Position numbers and translations under genes: made by a program. A stretch of 64,000 nt of DNA. It comes from Streptomyces nigra. GTDB lineage: Bacteria; Actinomycetota; Actinomycetes; Streptomycetales; Streptomycetaceae. The stretch lies in the NCBI RefSeq assembly GCF_003074055.1, contig NZ_CP029043.1, positions 868,001-932,000 of the forward strand, given 5' to 3'. Below are positions 46,041-53,717 of the stretch, in pieces. Positions within the stretch are counted from its first letter, which is position 1, and every line of letters starts with the position of its first letter. The notes beneath the pieces were generated by a model, which was not told where the DNA came from, searched no databases, and was given only the letters and a program-made list of their open reading frames with translations.

Positions 46041-47279
46041 GTGACGCTTCGTCGGAGAAGATTCGGCACGGCCCGGGCGGCGCTCACGCTGCTCACGGCA
46101 CTCGGCTCGCTGGCCGGCGCGGCCCTGACGGGGGCGGCACCGGCCGGCGCCGCGCAGCGGGGCACGACGATCGCGCCGGGCGTGGTCTACGACCGGTTCG
46201 ACATCGCGGCGGCCAGGGGCACCGCGCACGCCCATGTCCTCACCGTCGACCTGCGCGACCGGCGGGTCCGGCTGGGCCTGCTGCACCCCGGCGCGGTGGC
46301 CGCCCGGGCGGCCGTCTCCCGGCAGGCGGCCGCGCAGGGCGCCGTCGCCGGGGTGAACGGCGACTTCTTCAACATCAGCGAGACGCAGCACCCCGGCGTC
46401 CAGGCGACCGGCGCGAGCGTGGGACCGGCGATCGCGCGGGGCCGGGCCGTGAAGGGCGCCGTGCCCGCAGGGCAGCGCTTCGGACCGGCGCTGCCGCCCG
46501 GCACCGGCACCGAGGACGTCTTCGGGGTGGGCGCCGACCGCCGGGCCCGGCTGGACCGGCTGCGGCTCACCGGGTCCGTACGCACCCCGGAGGGCGTGCT
46601 GGCGTTACGCGGTCTGAACCAGTACGCGCTGCCGGTCGGCTCGATCGGGGCGTTCACCCCGGCCTGGGGCAGCGCGTCGCGGGTGCGGGCCACGTGCGGC
46701 ACGGACACCGACCGGGCGGCCCCGTGCAGCACGGACACCTACGAGGTCACGGTCCGTCGCGGCCGGGTCGTGTCGGCCTCGGACACCCCCGGCAGCGGCC
46801 CCGTCACCGCGGGCACGACCGTGCTCGTGGGGCGCGAGGAGGGGGCGCGGCAGCTGCGGAAGCTCTTCGTGGGCGAGCGGGTGGCGGTACGGCACCGGCT
46901 GGTGGCGGCGACGTCCCGGGTGCCGTACCGCTTCGCGCTCGGCGGGTATCCGGTGCTGGCCGGCGGACGGCCGCTGCCCGGCCTGGACGACCGGACGTCG
47001 GCGGTGCGCACCGCCGTCGGCATCGCGGACGGCGGCCGGCGCGTGGTGCTGCTCGCGCTGGACGGCGCGCCGCAGTACCGCACCGGCCTGACGATCGCGG
47101 AGGTGGCCGGGGTCATGCGGGCGCTGGGGTCGACGGCCGCCTTCAGCCTGGACGGCGGCGGTTCCTCGACGCTGGTCGCGCGTGAGCCGGGCGCATCGGC
47201 CGTCTCGGTGCGCAACCATCCGTCCGACGGCACGGAGCGCCCGGTCGCCAACGGCATCGGCGTGTTCTCGACGTCCTGA
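46041..47279 (+). CDS. Secreted phosphodiester glycosidase (NAGPA-domain) protein
   Basis: A 412-residue exported protein from GTG 46041, behind AGGGGGG (GTG 46023 would add six residues). A signal peptide with arginine-rich start (LRRRRFGTARAALTLLTALG) is cut near AGA. The NAGPA domain shows AGVNGDFFN, RTAVGIADGGRRVVLLALDG and FSLDGGGSSTLVA, all family hallmarks. The human enzyme removes N-acetylglucosamine from a phosphodiester; bacterial members may act on wall teichoic acid or exopolysaccharide linkages. It ends 3 bp from the stop of the convergent small-protein gene. Confidence 0.87.
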   Translation: MTLRRRRFGTARAALTLLTALGSLAGAALTGAAPAGAAQRGTTIAPGVVYDRFDIAAARGTAHAHVLTVDLRDRRVRLGLLHPGAVAARAAVSRQAAAQGAVAGVNGDFFNISETQHPGVQATGASVGPAIARGRAVKGAVPAGQRFGPALPPGTGTEDVFGVGADRRARLDRLRLTGSVRTPEGVLALRGLNQYALPVGSIGAFTPAWGSASRVRATCGTDTDRAAPCSTDTYEVTVRRGRVVSASDTPGSGPVTAGTTVLVGREEGARQLRKLFVGERVAVRHRLVAATSRVPYRFALGGYPVLAGGRPLPGLDDRTSAVRTAVGIADGGRRVVLLALDGAPQYRTGLTIAEVAGVMRALGSTAAFSLDGGGSSTLVAREPGASAVSVRNHPSDGTERPVANGIGVFSTS

Positions 47280-47282
47280 CGC

Positions 47283-47477
47283 TCAGGGCCTGAGGCCGCT
47301 GACGATGTCCGCCGTGGCGGTCAGGCCGCTGTGGATGGTCGGCGCCATGCTGGTGCTGGCCAGATAGAAGCCCAGCAGCAGGCACACCAGCGCGTGGGTG
47401 ACCTTCAGCCCGCCGTTGCGGATGAAGATCACCGCCAGAATGAACAGCAGCAGCACCACCGAGATGGAAATGGCCAT
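47283..47477 (-). CDS. Small two-span membrane protein of unknown function
   Basis: A 64-residue protein from ATG 47477 with a strong GGAGGAGG site. Two hydrophobic stretches (ISISVVLLLFILAVIFI and HALVCLLLGFYLAST) flank a short charged turn (RNGGLKV), predicting a hairpin in the membrane. I recognise no named family. The strong ribosome site and coherent hydrophobic pattern argue it is real. It ends close to the convergent glycosidase gene without a clear terminator. Confidence 0.72.
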   Translation of the reverse strand: MAISISVVLLLFILAVIFIRNGGLKVTHALVCLLLGFYLASTSMAPTIHSGLTATADIVSGLRP

Positions 47478-47602
47478 CGTCAACCTCCTCCGCCACGCCG
47501 AATCGCCCGGTTCACGGCGTTCGGCCGCAAGTGTGGCGTAGCGAAGGGTTCGTCCGGGCGGCTGACCTGTCCTCCGAACGTGTGATGTTGCGCGTCGAAC
47601 GG

Positions 47603-48466
47603 CTAGATACGGCGGTGGCTGTCGAGGAAGGCCTCCAGGCCGGCGAGGTCGTCGGTGTTGAGGTGGTCGACGCCGGCGGCGAGCAGTTCGGTCCAGAGGG
47701 CGTCGCGGGCGGGGCCGGGCGTGTCGGGGGTGGCCCAGAAGCGGACGCGCTGACCGCGGGAGTGGGCGGCGTCGGTGAGGGCGTGCAGCTTGCGGCGCTC
47801 GGCGTCCGGGAAGGGGCCGGAGCCGAGCCAGGTGAAGTTGAGCGTCCAGTTGTCGCTGATCAACGGGATGAGGGAGGCGGGCGCCGCGGTGCCGAGGTCG
47901 CTGAGCCGGCCGTCGTAGAAGGCGCGGCGGAACGTCTGGGCCTCCATCGGGGCGCGGGCGGCGCGGTCCCCGGAGATCACGGCGGTGACCGGACCCGGGT
48001 GCACCCGGCCGTGGGCGTACGTCGTGAACAGGTGGCGGTGACGGGCGAGGAGCCGGTCGAGGGCGAGGTAGGTCGAGGAGCCCTCGGTCTTGAGGTCGAT
48101 CAGCAGCTGGAAGGAGCGGCGGGCACCGGCGTACACCCGGCCGTGGTGGGCGCGGACGCGGGCGGCGAGCGGGTCGAGGTACAGGGTCTCCAGGGTGCGG
48201 GCGGGGTCGAGGTCCTCGGGGTCGTGCGCCACCAGGAGCCGGCCGTCGACGAGGTGGACGTCGGCCTCGACGCTGCCGAAGCGGTGGTCGAGGGCGTCGA
48301 GGAGGGGCCGCGGGTGCTCGTAGTCGTTGTGGGCGTGGGCCCGCCACAACGGGCGGGGGTGGTGCGGGTGTTCGCCGGCCTGCGCGCGGGCCACGGGGAG
48401 GGCGGCCGCGCCGGCGAGGGCGGCGCCGAGGGTGGTGAGGGCTCTGCGACGGGTGGTGAGGGCCAT
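47603..48466 (-). CDS. Tat-exported glycerophosphodiester phosphodiesterase-like protein
   Basis: A 287-residue protein with a twin-arginine leader (LTTRRRALTTLGAALAGAAA) cut near ARA. The mature barrel resembles the GDPD/PI-PLC superfamily: RAHAHNDYEHPRPLLDALDH, SVEADVHLVDGRLLVAHDP, SFQLLIDLKTEG and a final GVDHLNTDDLAGLEAFL. The acidic and histidine residues of the metal site (HAHND, EADVH, LLIDLK) are in place. It is nearer to the AIM6-like subgroup than to GlpQ. It would cleave phosphodiesters outside the cell; the substrate is unknown. It stands alone on its strand. Confidence 0.8.
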   Translation of the reverse strand: MALTTRRRALTTLGAALAGAAALPVARAQAGEHPHHPRPLWRAHAHNDYEHPRPLLDALDHRFGSVEADVHLVDGRLLVAHDPEDLDPARTLETLYLDPLAARVRAHHGRVYAGARRSFQLLIDLKTEGSSTYLALDRLLARHRHLFTTYAHGRVHPGPVTAVISGDRAARAPMEAQTFRRAFYDGRLSDLGTAAPASLIPLISDNWTLNFTWLGSGPFPDAERRKLHALTDAAHSRGQRVRFWATPDTPGPARDALWTELLAAGVDHLNTDDLAGLEAFLDSHRRI

Positions 48467-48605
48467 GCTTCGCCTCCGTGTCGGGCCGGACGGGACCGCA
48501 GTGAGTATGCGGTCCCGAGGAGCCCGAACAGCAGGGGCGGGGGCGGGAATTGGCCGAACCGCCGCCCCTCGTTCACTTCACCGGCGCAGCGCGCACGGAA
48601 GAGCC

Positions 48606-48641
48606 GAGAAGCCCACCCCTGGTCGTCGGGGTGGGCTTCTC
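48606..48641. terminator. Strong hairpin terminator of the acyl-CoA dehydrogenase operon
   Basis: GAGAAGCCCACCCC (48606-48619) pairs perfectly with 48628-48641 around an 8-nt loop, 21 bp after the operon's last stop on the minus strand. Confidence 0.85.
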
Positions 48642-48661
48642 GCGGGGTCCGCTCCGTCGCG

Positions 48662-49744
48662 TCAGGGTGCGCGGAGGTCGACCAGTTCGGCCAGCGCCTC
48701 CCGGTGCGTGCCCGCCGTGCCGTAGGCGAGGGAGTCGGCCTTGGCCCGCTTCAGATAGAGGTGGACCGGGTGCTCCCAGGTCATACCGATCCCGCCGTGC
48801 AGCTGCAGGGCCTCCTCGGCGGCGCGGACGGCCACCGGGGCGGCGTAGGACTGGGCGACGGCGACCGTCACATCGGTGTCCTCGCCGGTCGCCAGCGCGT
48901 CGGCGGCCGCGCGGGCGGCGGCGCGCAGATTGACGACCTCCAGCCACAGCTGGGCGAGCCGGTGCTTGAGCGCCTGGAAACCGCCGACGGGGCGGTTGAA
49001 CTGCCTGCGCTCCTTCAGATGGCGGACGGTCTCCGTCAACATCCACTCGGCCAGGCCGAGTTGCTCGGAGGCGAGCAGTCCGGCGCCGGCGCGCAGGGCA
49101 CGCCGGACGGCGGGTTCGGCGTCGCCGAGCAGCCGCCCGGGGGTGCCGTCCAGGGTGACCGTGGCGACGGGCCGGGTCAGGTCCAGGGAGGGGCGCGGTG
49201 TGATCGTCACGGCGTCGGCGTCGACCGCGTACAGCCCGCCGTCGTCGGCCGGCACCAGCAGGACGTCGGCGGCGACGGCGTCCGCGATGCCGGTCAACTC
49301 GCCGTGCAGCGCGCCGCCTTCAAGGCGTACGGCCTTGTAGGCGCCGCCCGCGGCGGTGTTCAGGGAGAGCGCGAGCGCGGCGACGGTCGTCGCGGACGCC
49401 AGCCGGCCGAGCAGTTCGTCGTCCCCGCACTCCAGCAGCGCCTCGGTGGCCACGACGGCGCTGGTCAGATACGGCACCGGGGCGACGGCCCGCCCCAGTT
49501 CCTCCAGGACGACGGCGGCCTCGCGGTGCGTGGCGCCCTGTCCGCCCAGTTCCTCGGGGATCAGCAGACCGGCGAGCCCCATGGTCCCGGCGAGCGCCTT
49601 CCAGGCCGCGATGTCGTGCGGCGCGTCGGACTCGGTGCGGGCGATGACGCCGGGGGCGTCGCAGTGGTCGGCGAGCAGGTCCCGCACGGCGGCCCGCAGC
49701 GCCTCTTCCTCCTCGGAGTACAGCAGGTCGGGCTGTGTGCTCAT
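48662..49744 (-). CDS. Acyl-CoA dehydrogenase family protein, probable non-catalytic partner
   Basis: A 360-residue acyl-CoA dehydrogenase fold from ATG 49744. Conserved parts include MGLAGLLIPEELGGQGATHR, RRQFNRPVGGFQALKHRLA and ALQLHGGIGMTWEHPVHLYL. The C-terminal GTSE segment that carries the catalytic glutamate in many family members is not seen. Pairing with a second dehydrogenase gene by ATGA overlap is the pattern of heteromeric FadE enzymes in actinobacteria, in which two chains share FAD and only one is catalytic. The substrate (steroid side chain or other acyl-CoA) is not known. Confidence 0.85.
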   Translation of the reverse strand: MSTQPDLLYSEEEEALRAAVRDLLADHCDAPGVIARTESDAPHDIAAWKALAGTMGLAGLLIPEELGGQGATHREAAVVLEELGRAVAPVPYLTSAVVATEALLECGDDELLGRLASATTVAALALSLNTAAGGAYKAVRLEGGALHGELTGIADAVAADVLLVPADDGGLYAVDADAVTITPRPSLDLTRPVATVTLDGTPGRLLGDAEPAVRRALRAGAGLLASEQLGLAEWMLTETVRHLKERRQFNRPVGGFQALKHRLAQLWLEVVNLRAAARAAADALATGEDTDVTVAVAQSYAAPVAVRAAEEALQLHGGIGMTWEHPVHLYLKRAKADSLAYGTAGTHREALAELVDLRAP

Positions 49745-50922
49745 CGGGCGAGGTCCTTCCAGGCGACGTCCTTGTCGGTGCGCGGCTCGGCGGGCAGGCC
49801 CAGGACGCGCTCGGCGACGATGTTCAGCAGGACCTCGCTGGTCCCGCCCTCGATGCTGTTGCCCTTGGAACGCAGATAGCGGTACCCGGCGTCGCGGCCG
49901 GTGAAGTTCACCTGCTCCGGCCGGCGCATGGTCCAGTCGTCGTACAACAGGCCCTCCTCGCCGCGCAGTTCGACCTCCAGGCCGCTGATCTCCTGGTTGA
50001 GGCGGGCGAAGGCGAGCTTCATGCCGGCGCCCTCCGGGCCGGGCTGCCCGGCGACGAGCTGCTGGCGCAGCCGTTCGGCGGTGAAACGGGACACCTCGGC
50101 GTCCACCCACAGCTTCAGCAGCCGCTGGTGCAGGTCGTGGGTACGCAGTTCGGGGCGGTCGCGCCAGGTCTTGGCGACCGGGCCGATCATGCCGCCCTCG
50201 CGGGGCAGCCGCATGCCGCCGATGGCGACGCGCTCGTTGTTGAGGGTGGTCTGGGCGACCCGCCAGCCGTCACCGACCTCGCCGAGCCGGCGGCTGTCGG
50301 GGATGCGGACGTCGGTGAGGAACACCTCGTTGAACTCGGCCTCGCCGGTGATCTGCCGCAGCGGACGGACCTCGACACCGGGGTCGGTCATGTCGCACAG
50401 GAAGTAGGTGATGCCCGCGTGCTTGGGCACGTCCGGGTCGGTACGGGCGATGAGGATGGCCCAGCGGGCGAGATGGGCGCTGGACGTCCACACCTTCTGC
50501 CCGTTGACGACCCATGTGTCGCTCTCACGCACCGCGCGCGTTCCGAGCGCGGCCAGGTCGGAGCCGGCGCCGGGCTCGCTGAAGAGCTGGCACCAGACCT
50601 CCTCGCCGGTCCACAGAGGCCGCAGGAAGCGCTGCTTCTGCTCCTCGGTGCCGTACTTGAGGATGGTCGGGGCGGCCATGCCGAGGCCGATGCCGATGCG
50701 GCGCGGGTCGTTGTCGGGGGCGCCGGCGGCCTCCAGTTCGGCGTCCACGACGACCTGGAGGGAGCGGGGCGCGCCGAGGCCGCCCAGGCCCTCGGGGTAG
50801 TGCACCCAGGCGAGGCCCGCGTCGAAGCGGGCGCGCAGGAAGTCCAGGCGGTCGGTCGTGGCCGGCGGGTGCGCGGCCAGCAACTCCTGGGTGCGCCGGC
50901 GCAGTTCGACGGCGTCGGTCAT
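49741..50922 (-). CDS. Acyl-CoA dehydrogenase (FadE type)
   Basis: A 393-residue acyl-CoA dehydrogenase. The flavin/substrate region LFSEPGAGSDLAALGTRAVR, VNGQKVWTSSAHLARWAILI and the C-terminal GNSIEGGTSEVLLNIVAERV are intact, the last holding the usual glutamate. It would introduce the alpha-beta double bond in an acyl-CoA and pass electrons to ETF. It overlaps both neighbours by ATGA: the quinone oxidoreductase gene upstream and the partner dehydrogenase gene downstream. That makes a three-gene operon under the operator at 51949-51960. Confidence 0.9.
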   Translation of the reverse strand: MTDAVELRRRTQELLAAHPPATTDRLDFLRARFDAGLAWVHYPEGLGGLGAPRSLQVVVDAELEAAGAPDNDPRRIGIGLGMAAPTILKYGTEEQKQRFLRPLWTGEEVWCQLFSEPGAGSDLAALGTRAVRESDTWVVNGQKVWTSSAHLARWAILIARTDPDVPKHAGITYFLCDMTDPGVEVRPLRQITGEAEFNEVFLTDVRIPDSRRLGEVGDGWRVAQTTLNNERVAIGGMRLPREGGMIGPVAKTWRDRPELRTHDLHQRLLKLWVDAEVSRFTAERLRQQLVAGQPGPEGAGMKLAFARLNQEISGLEVELRGEEGLLYDDWTMRRPEQVNFTGRDAGYRYLRSKGNSIEGGTSEVLLNIVAERVLGLPAEPRTDKDVAWKDLAR

Positions 50923-51896
50923 GCCGCTCCTCCTTCGGTGAGTCCCGGGACCACGGCGACGCGGCCGGTGGTGACACCGTCGGCGACCCGCTGCACGGCG
51001 GCCGCCGCCCCGCCCAGCGGGACGCGCTCGCTCACCAGCGGCTTGACGGCGCCCTGAGCGGCCAGCTCGGTGAGCCGCTCGTGACAGTGCTGGACCAGCT
51101 TGGGGTTCCTGGTGTTGTACAGGCCCCAGTGCAGGCCGAGGATCGAGTAGTTCTTCACCAGGGCGTGGTTGAGGGCGGGGCTCGGGACGGTGCCGCTGGC
51201 GAAGCCCAGGACGACGATCCGGCCCTCGAAGGCGACGACCTTGGCGGACTGCGCGTAGGCCGCGCCGCCGACAGGGTCGTAGACGACGTCGGCGCCGCGT
51301 CCGCCGGTGGCCTCCTTGACGGCGGCGATGACGTCCTCGGTGTGCCGGTCGACCACCACGTCACAGCCGAGTTCCCGGGCCACGGCCGCCTTGGCGGCGC
51401 CGCCCACGACACCGATGACACGGGCGCCGGCCGCCTTGCCGAGCTGGACGGCGGCGCTGCCGACGCCGCCCGCGGCGGCGTGGACCAGCAGGGTCTCGCC
51501 GGCTTCGAGGCGCGCGCGGCGGTGCAGGCCGAACCAGCCGGTCTGGTAGCCGATGTGCAGGGCGGCGGCCTCGGCGTCGTCGAGGGCGTCGGGCGCGGGC
51601 AGCAGGGCGGCGGCGTCCGCGACGGCGTACTCGGCGAAGCCGCCGTGGGGCAGCGCGGGGTTGGCGAGGACGCGGCGGCCGTCCTCGGTCTCGCCGCAGA
51701 TCTCCACACCGGGCGTGAAGGGGAGCGGGGGCCGCACCTGGTACTGACCCCGGCACATCAGCGCGTCCGGGAAGTTGATGTTCGCGGCACGCACCTTGAG
51801 CAGGACCTGGCCGTCGCCGGGCGTGGGCGTCCCGACGTCCGCGAGCCGCATCACCTCGCTCGGCTCGCCGTTCTCGTGCACTTGCCATGCCTGCAT
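50919..51896 (-). CDS. NADPH:quinone oxidoreductase-like protein (zinc-free MDR family)
   Basis: A 325-residue medium-chain dehydrogenase/reductase. The N-terminal part (VRAANINFPDALMCRGQY, LPFTPGVEICGE) and the nucleotide fold VHAAAGGVGSAAVQLGKAAG are those of quinone oxidoreductase and enoyl reductase groups; zinc-binding cysteines are absent. It is the first gene of the operon with two acyl-CoA dehydrogenase genes, so it may reduce an enoyl-CoA or carbonyl intermediate in the same acyl breakdown pathway. A TetR-type operator covers its promoter. Confidence 0.88.
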   Translation of the reverse strand: MQAWQVHENGEPSEVMRLADVGTPTPGDGQVLLKVRAANINFPDALMCRGQYQVRPPLPFTPGVEICGETEDGRRVLANPALPHGGFAEYAVADAAALLPAPDALDDAEAAALHIGYQTGWFGLHRRARLEAGETLLVHAAAGGVGSAAVQLGKAAGARVIGVVGGAAKAAVARELGCDVVVDRHTEDVIAAVKEATGGRGADVVYDPVGGAAYAQSAKVVAFEGRIVVLGFASGTVPSPALNHALVKNYSILGLHWGLYNTRNPKLVQHCHERLTELAAQGAVKPLVSERVPLGGAAAAVQRVADGVTTGRVAVVPGLTEGGAA

Positions 51897-51948
51897 GCGG
51901 TGCCTCCACGGGGGACTGCGTCGTCTGACCGGGGTCGGTTGGCATACT

Positions 51949-51960
51949 AAGCGGTCGCTT
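51949..51960. promoter_or_regulatory. TetR-type operator AAGCG-GT-CGCTT
   Basis: Perfect 5-bp arms with a 2-bp centre. A TAGTAT -10-like element for the minus-strand operon overlaps its edge (51944-51949 on the complement). Confidence 0.6.
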
Positions 51961-51985
51961 GCCGTTCAGGGAACCGTCGGTCGCG

Positions 51986-52576
51986 TCACGCCTGCCGCGG
52001 CCGCGCCCTCACGTGCATCCGCTCGCCCTGCGGCCCGAAGAGACTCAGGAACTCCACCGGCCCCTCCCCGGTCGAGCCGAACCAGTGCGGGACCCGGGTG
52101 TCGAACTCGGCGGCCTCCCCGGCCGTGAGCACCACGTCGTGGTCGCCCAGCACGAGCCGCAGCCGGCCGGACAGGACGTACAGCCACTCGTAGCCCTCGT
52201 GGGTGCGCGGCTCCGGGGGGCAGCTGCGCTGCGGTTCGAGCACCTTGAACGCCTGCAGGCCGCCGGGCTGGCGGGTGAGCGGCCAGTGCTTGCGGCCGTA
52301 GCGCTCGATGGGCTCGGTCGCGCGCACCCTCGGGTCGCCGACGACCGGGTTGCCGACCAGTTCGTCCAGCGGCACCTGGTGGGCGCGGGCGATCGGCAGC
52401 AGCAGCTCCAGGCTGGGGCGGCGCAGGCCGGACTCCAGCCGGGAGAGCGTGCTCACCGAGATGCCGGTGGCCTCGGACAGCGCGGCGAGCGTCACCTCGC
52501 GCTCCTTGCGCATCCGGCGCAACCTGGGTCCCACACCGGCAAGGACATCGTCGTCACTCATGGTCTCGTCCGTCAT
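51986..52576 (-). CDS. XRE family regulator with cupin sensor domain
   Basis: A 196-residue protein: an N-terminal lambda-repressor-like helix-turn-helix (LRRMRKEREVTLAALSEATG, then SVSTLSRLESGLRRPSLELL) and a C-terminal cupin barrel (THEGYEWLYVLSGRLRLVLG, AAEFDTRVPHWFGSTGEGP). Cupins bind small ligands and switch the DNA-binding part. I keep ATG 52576, though ATG 52561 is possible; neither has a strong ribosome site. The divergent gene, 77 bp away, encodes a thioredoxin-reductase-like flavoprotein and is the likely target through the palindrome between them. Confidence 0.88.
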   Translation of the reverse strand: MTDETMSDDDVLAGVGPRLRRMRKEREVTLAALSEATGISVSTLSRLESGLRRPSLELLLPIARAHQVPLDELVGNPVVGDPRVRATEPIERYGRKHWPLTRQPGGLQAFKVLEPQRSCPPEPRTHEGYEWLYVLSGRLRLVLGDHDVVLTAGEAAEFDTRVPHWFGSTGEGPVEFLSLFGPQGERMHVRARPRQA

Positions 52577-52595
52577 ACGGCCATTGCAGTTTCGG

Positions 52596-52607
52596 CAAAC
52601 TTGTTTG
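52596..52607. promoter_or_regulatory. Palindromic operator CAAAC-TT-GTTTG
   Basis: A perfect 12-bp palindrome in the AT-rich 77-bp spacer between the XRE-cupin gene and the divergent flavoprotein gene, overlapping a TTGTCA -35-like element. Confidence 0.6.
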
Positions 52608-52653
52608 TCAATCCCGCATTCCGAGCCGCACGGTGCGGGTGGAGGTGGTCATC

Positions 52654-53586
52654 GTGACCGAGACATACGAAGTGATCGTGATCGGCGGGGGCGCGGCCGG
52701 GCTGTCCGCCGCGCTCGTCCTGGGCCGCGCCCGGCGCCACACCCTGGTCGTCGACGCCGGGGAGCCGCGCAACGCGCCCGCCGCCCATATGCAGGGCTAT
52801 CTGACCCGGGACGGCGTGCCGCCCGCCGAGTTCCTGGCAAAGGGCCGGGAGGAGATCGCGCGGTACGGCGTGGAACTGGTCCGGGACCGGGCGGTGGACG
52901 TCTCCCGGGATGGGGACACCGGCGACTTCACGGTCGAGCTGGCGGGCGGCCGGAGCGTCGGCGCCCGGCGCCTGATCGTCGCCACCGGACTCAAGGACGA
53001 GATGCCGTCCGTCCCCGGCGTCGCCGAGCGCTTCGGCACGGACGTGCTGCACTGCCCGTACTGCCACGGCTGGGAGGTCCGCGACCGGGCCTTCGGCGTG
53101 CTGGCGACCACGCCGCTGAGCGCCCACCAGGCGATCATGGTGTCGCAGTGGTCGAAGGACGTGGCCTTCTTCCTGCACGAGGTCGCCGAGTCCGACCTCA
53201 CGGACGACGACGTGCGCCGGCTCGCGGCGGCCGGTGTGAAGGTGGTCCCCGGCCGGGTGGCCGAACTGACGGTCGAGGGCGACCGGCTCACCGGCGTCCG
53301 CCTGGCCGACGGCACGCCGCACACACGCGAGGTGCTGTTCGTCGCCCCGCGCCCGGTCCCGCAGACCGGTCTGCTGGAGAAGCTCGGCGCCGAGCTCCAC
53401 GAGACCCCGTTCGGCTCCTACCCCGTGGTCGACGCCACCGGCCTCACCTCGGTGCCGGGCGTCTGGGCGGCGGGCAACGCGATGGGCTTCTCCGAGCAGG
53501 TGATCAACGCGGCGTCGGCCGGCTACCGCGCCGCGGCCACCCTCAACGGCGAGCTCCTCTTCACAGACCTGGACGCCGGATCATAG
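52654..53586 (+). CDS. Thioredoxin reductase-like FAD oxidoreductase with CPYC motif
   Basis: A 310-residue flavoprotein from GTG 52654, behind GGAGG (GTG 52633 would add seven). The FAD fold is VIVIGGGAAGLSAALVLG, the redox pair Cys134/Cys137 in HCPYCHGWEV, and the C-terminal AAGNAMGFSEQVINAASAG matches the group. True thioredoxin reductases have CAxC; CPYC is found in relatives such as gliotoxin/holomycin-type dithiol oxidases and uncharacterised reductases. No thioredoxin gene adjoins. The central NADP fold (FGVLATTPLSAHQAIMVSQW) lacks a clear GxGxxA, so it may be an oxidase using O2. Confidence 0.82.
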   Translation: MTETYEVIVIGGGAAGLSAALVLGRARRHTLVVDAGEPRNAPAAHMQGYLTRDGVPPAEFLAKGREEIARYGVELVRDRAVDVSRDGDTGDFTVELAGGRSVGARRLIVATGLKDEMPSVPGVAERFGTDVLHCPYCHGWEVRDRAFGVLATTPLSAHQAIMVSQWSKDVAFFLHEVAESDLTDDDVRRLAAAGVKVVPGRVAELTVEGDRLTGVRLADGTPHTREVLFVAPRPVPQTGLLEKLGAELHETPFGSYPVVDATGLTSVPGVWAAGNAMGFSEQVINAASAGYRAAATLNGELLFTDLDAGS

Positions 53587-53605
53587 GAACGCCGCGAGCA
53601 GAAAC

Positions 53606-53672
53606 GCCCTGAAGGGGCGCGGGGAACCGCGCGACAGACCCCAACGGCGCCGCAGCGGACCAACACACCGCA
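53606..53672. repeat. Streptomyces-type intergenic repeat (CCTGAAGGGGCGCGGGGAAC family)
   Basis: The segment starts with GCCCTGAAGGGGCGCGGGGA and continues with a GCGCGAC and GGCGCCGCAGC part, a sequence that recurs between genes in many Streptomyces chromosomes. It fills most of the spacer before the DNA ligase gene. Confidence 0.65.
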
Positions 53673-53717
53673 ACCGCGCAGGTGTGGACCGGCGTCGAAA
53701 ACCCCAGGATGGTTCGC

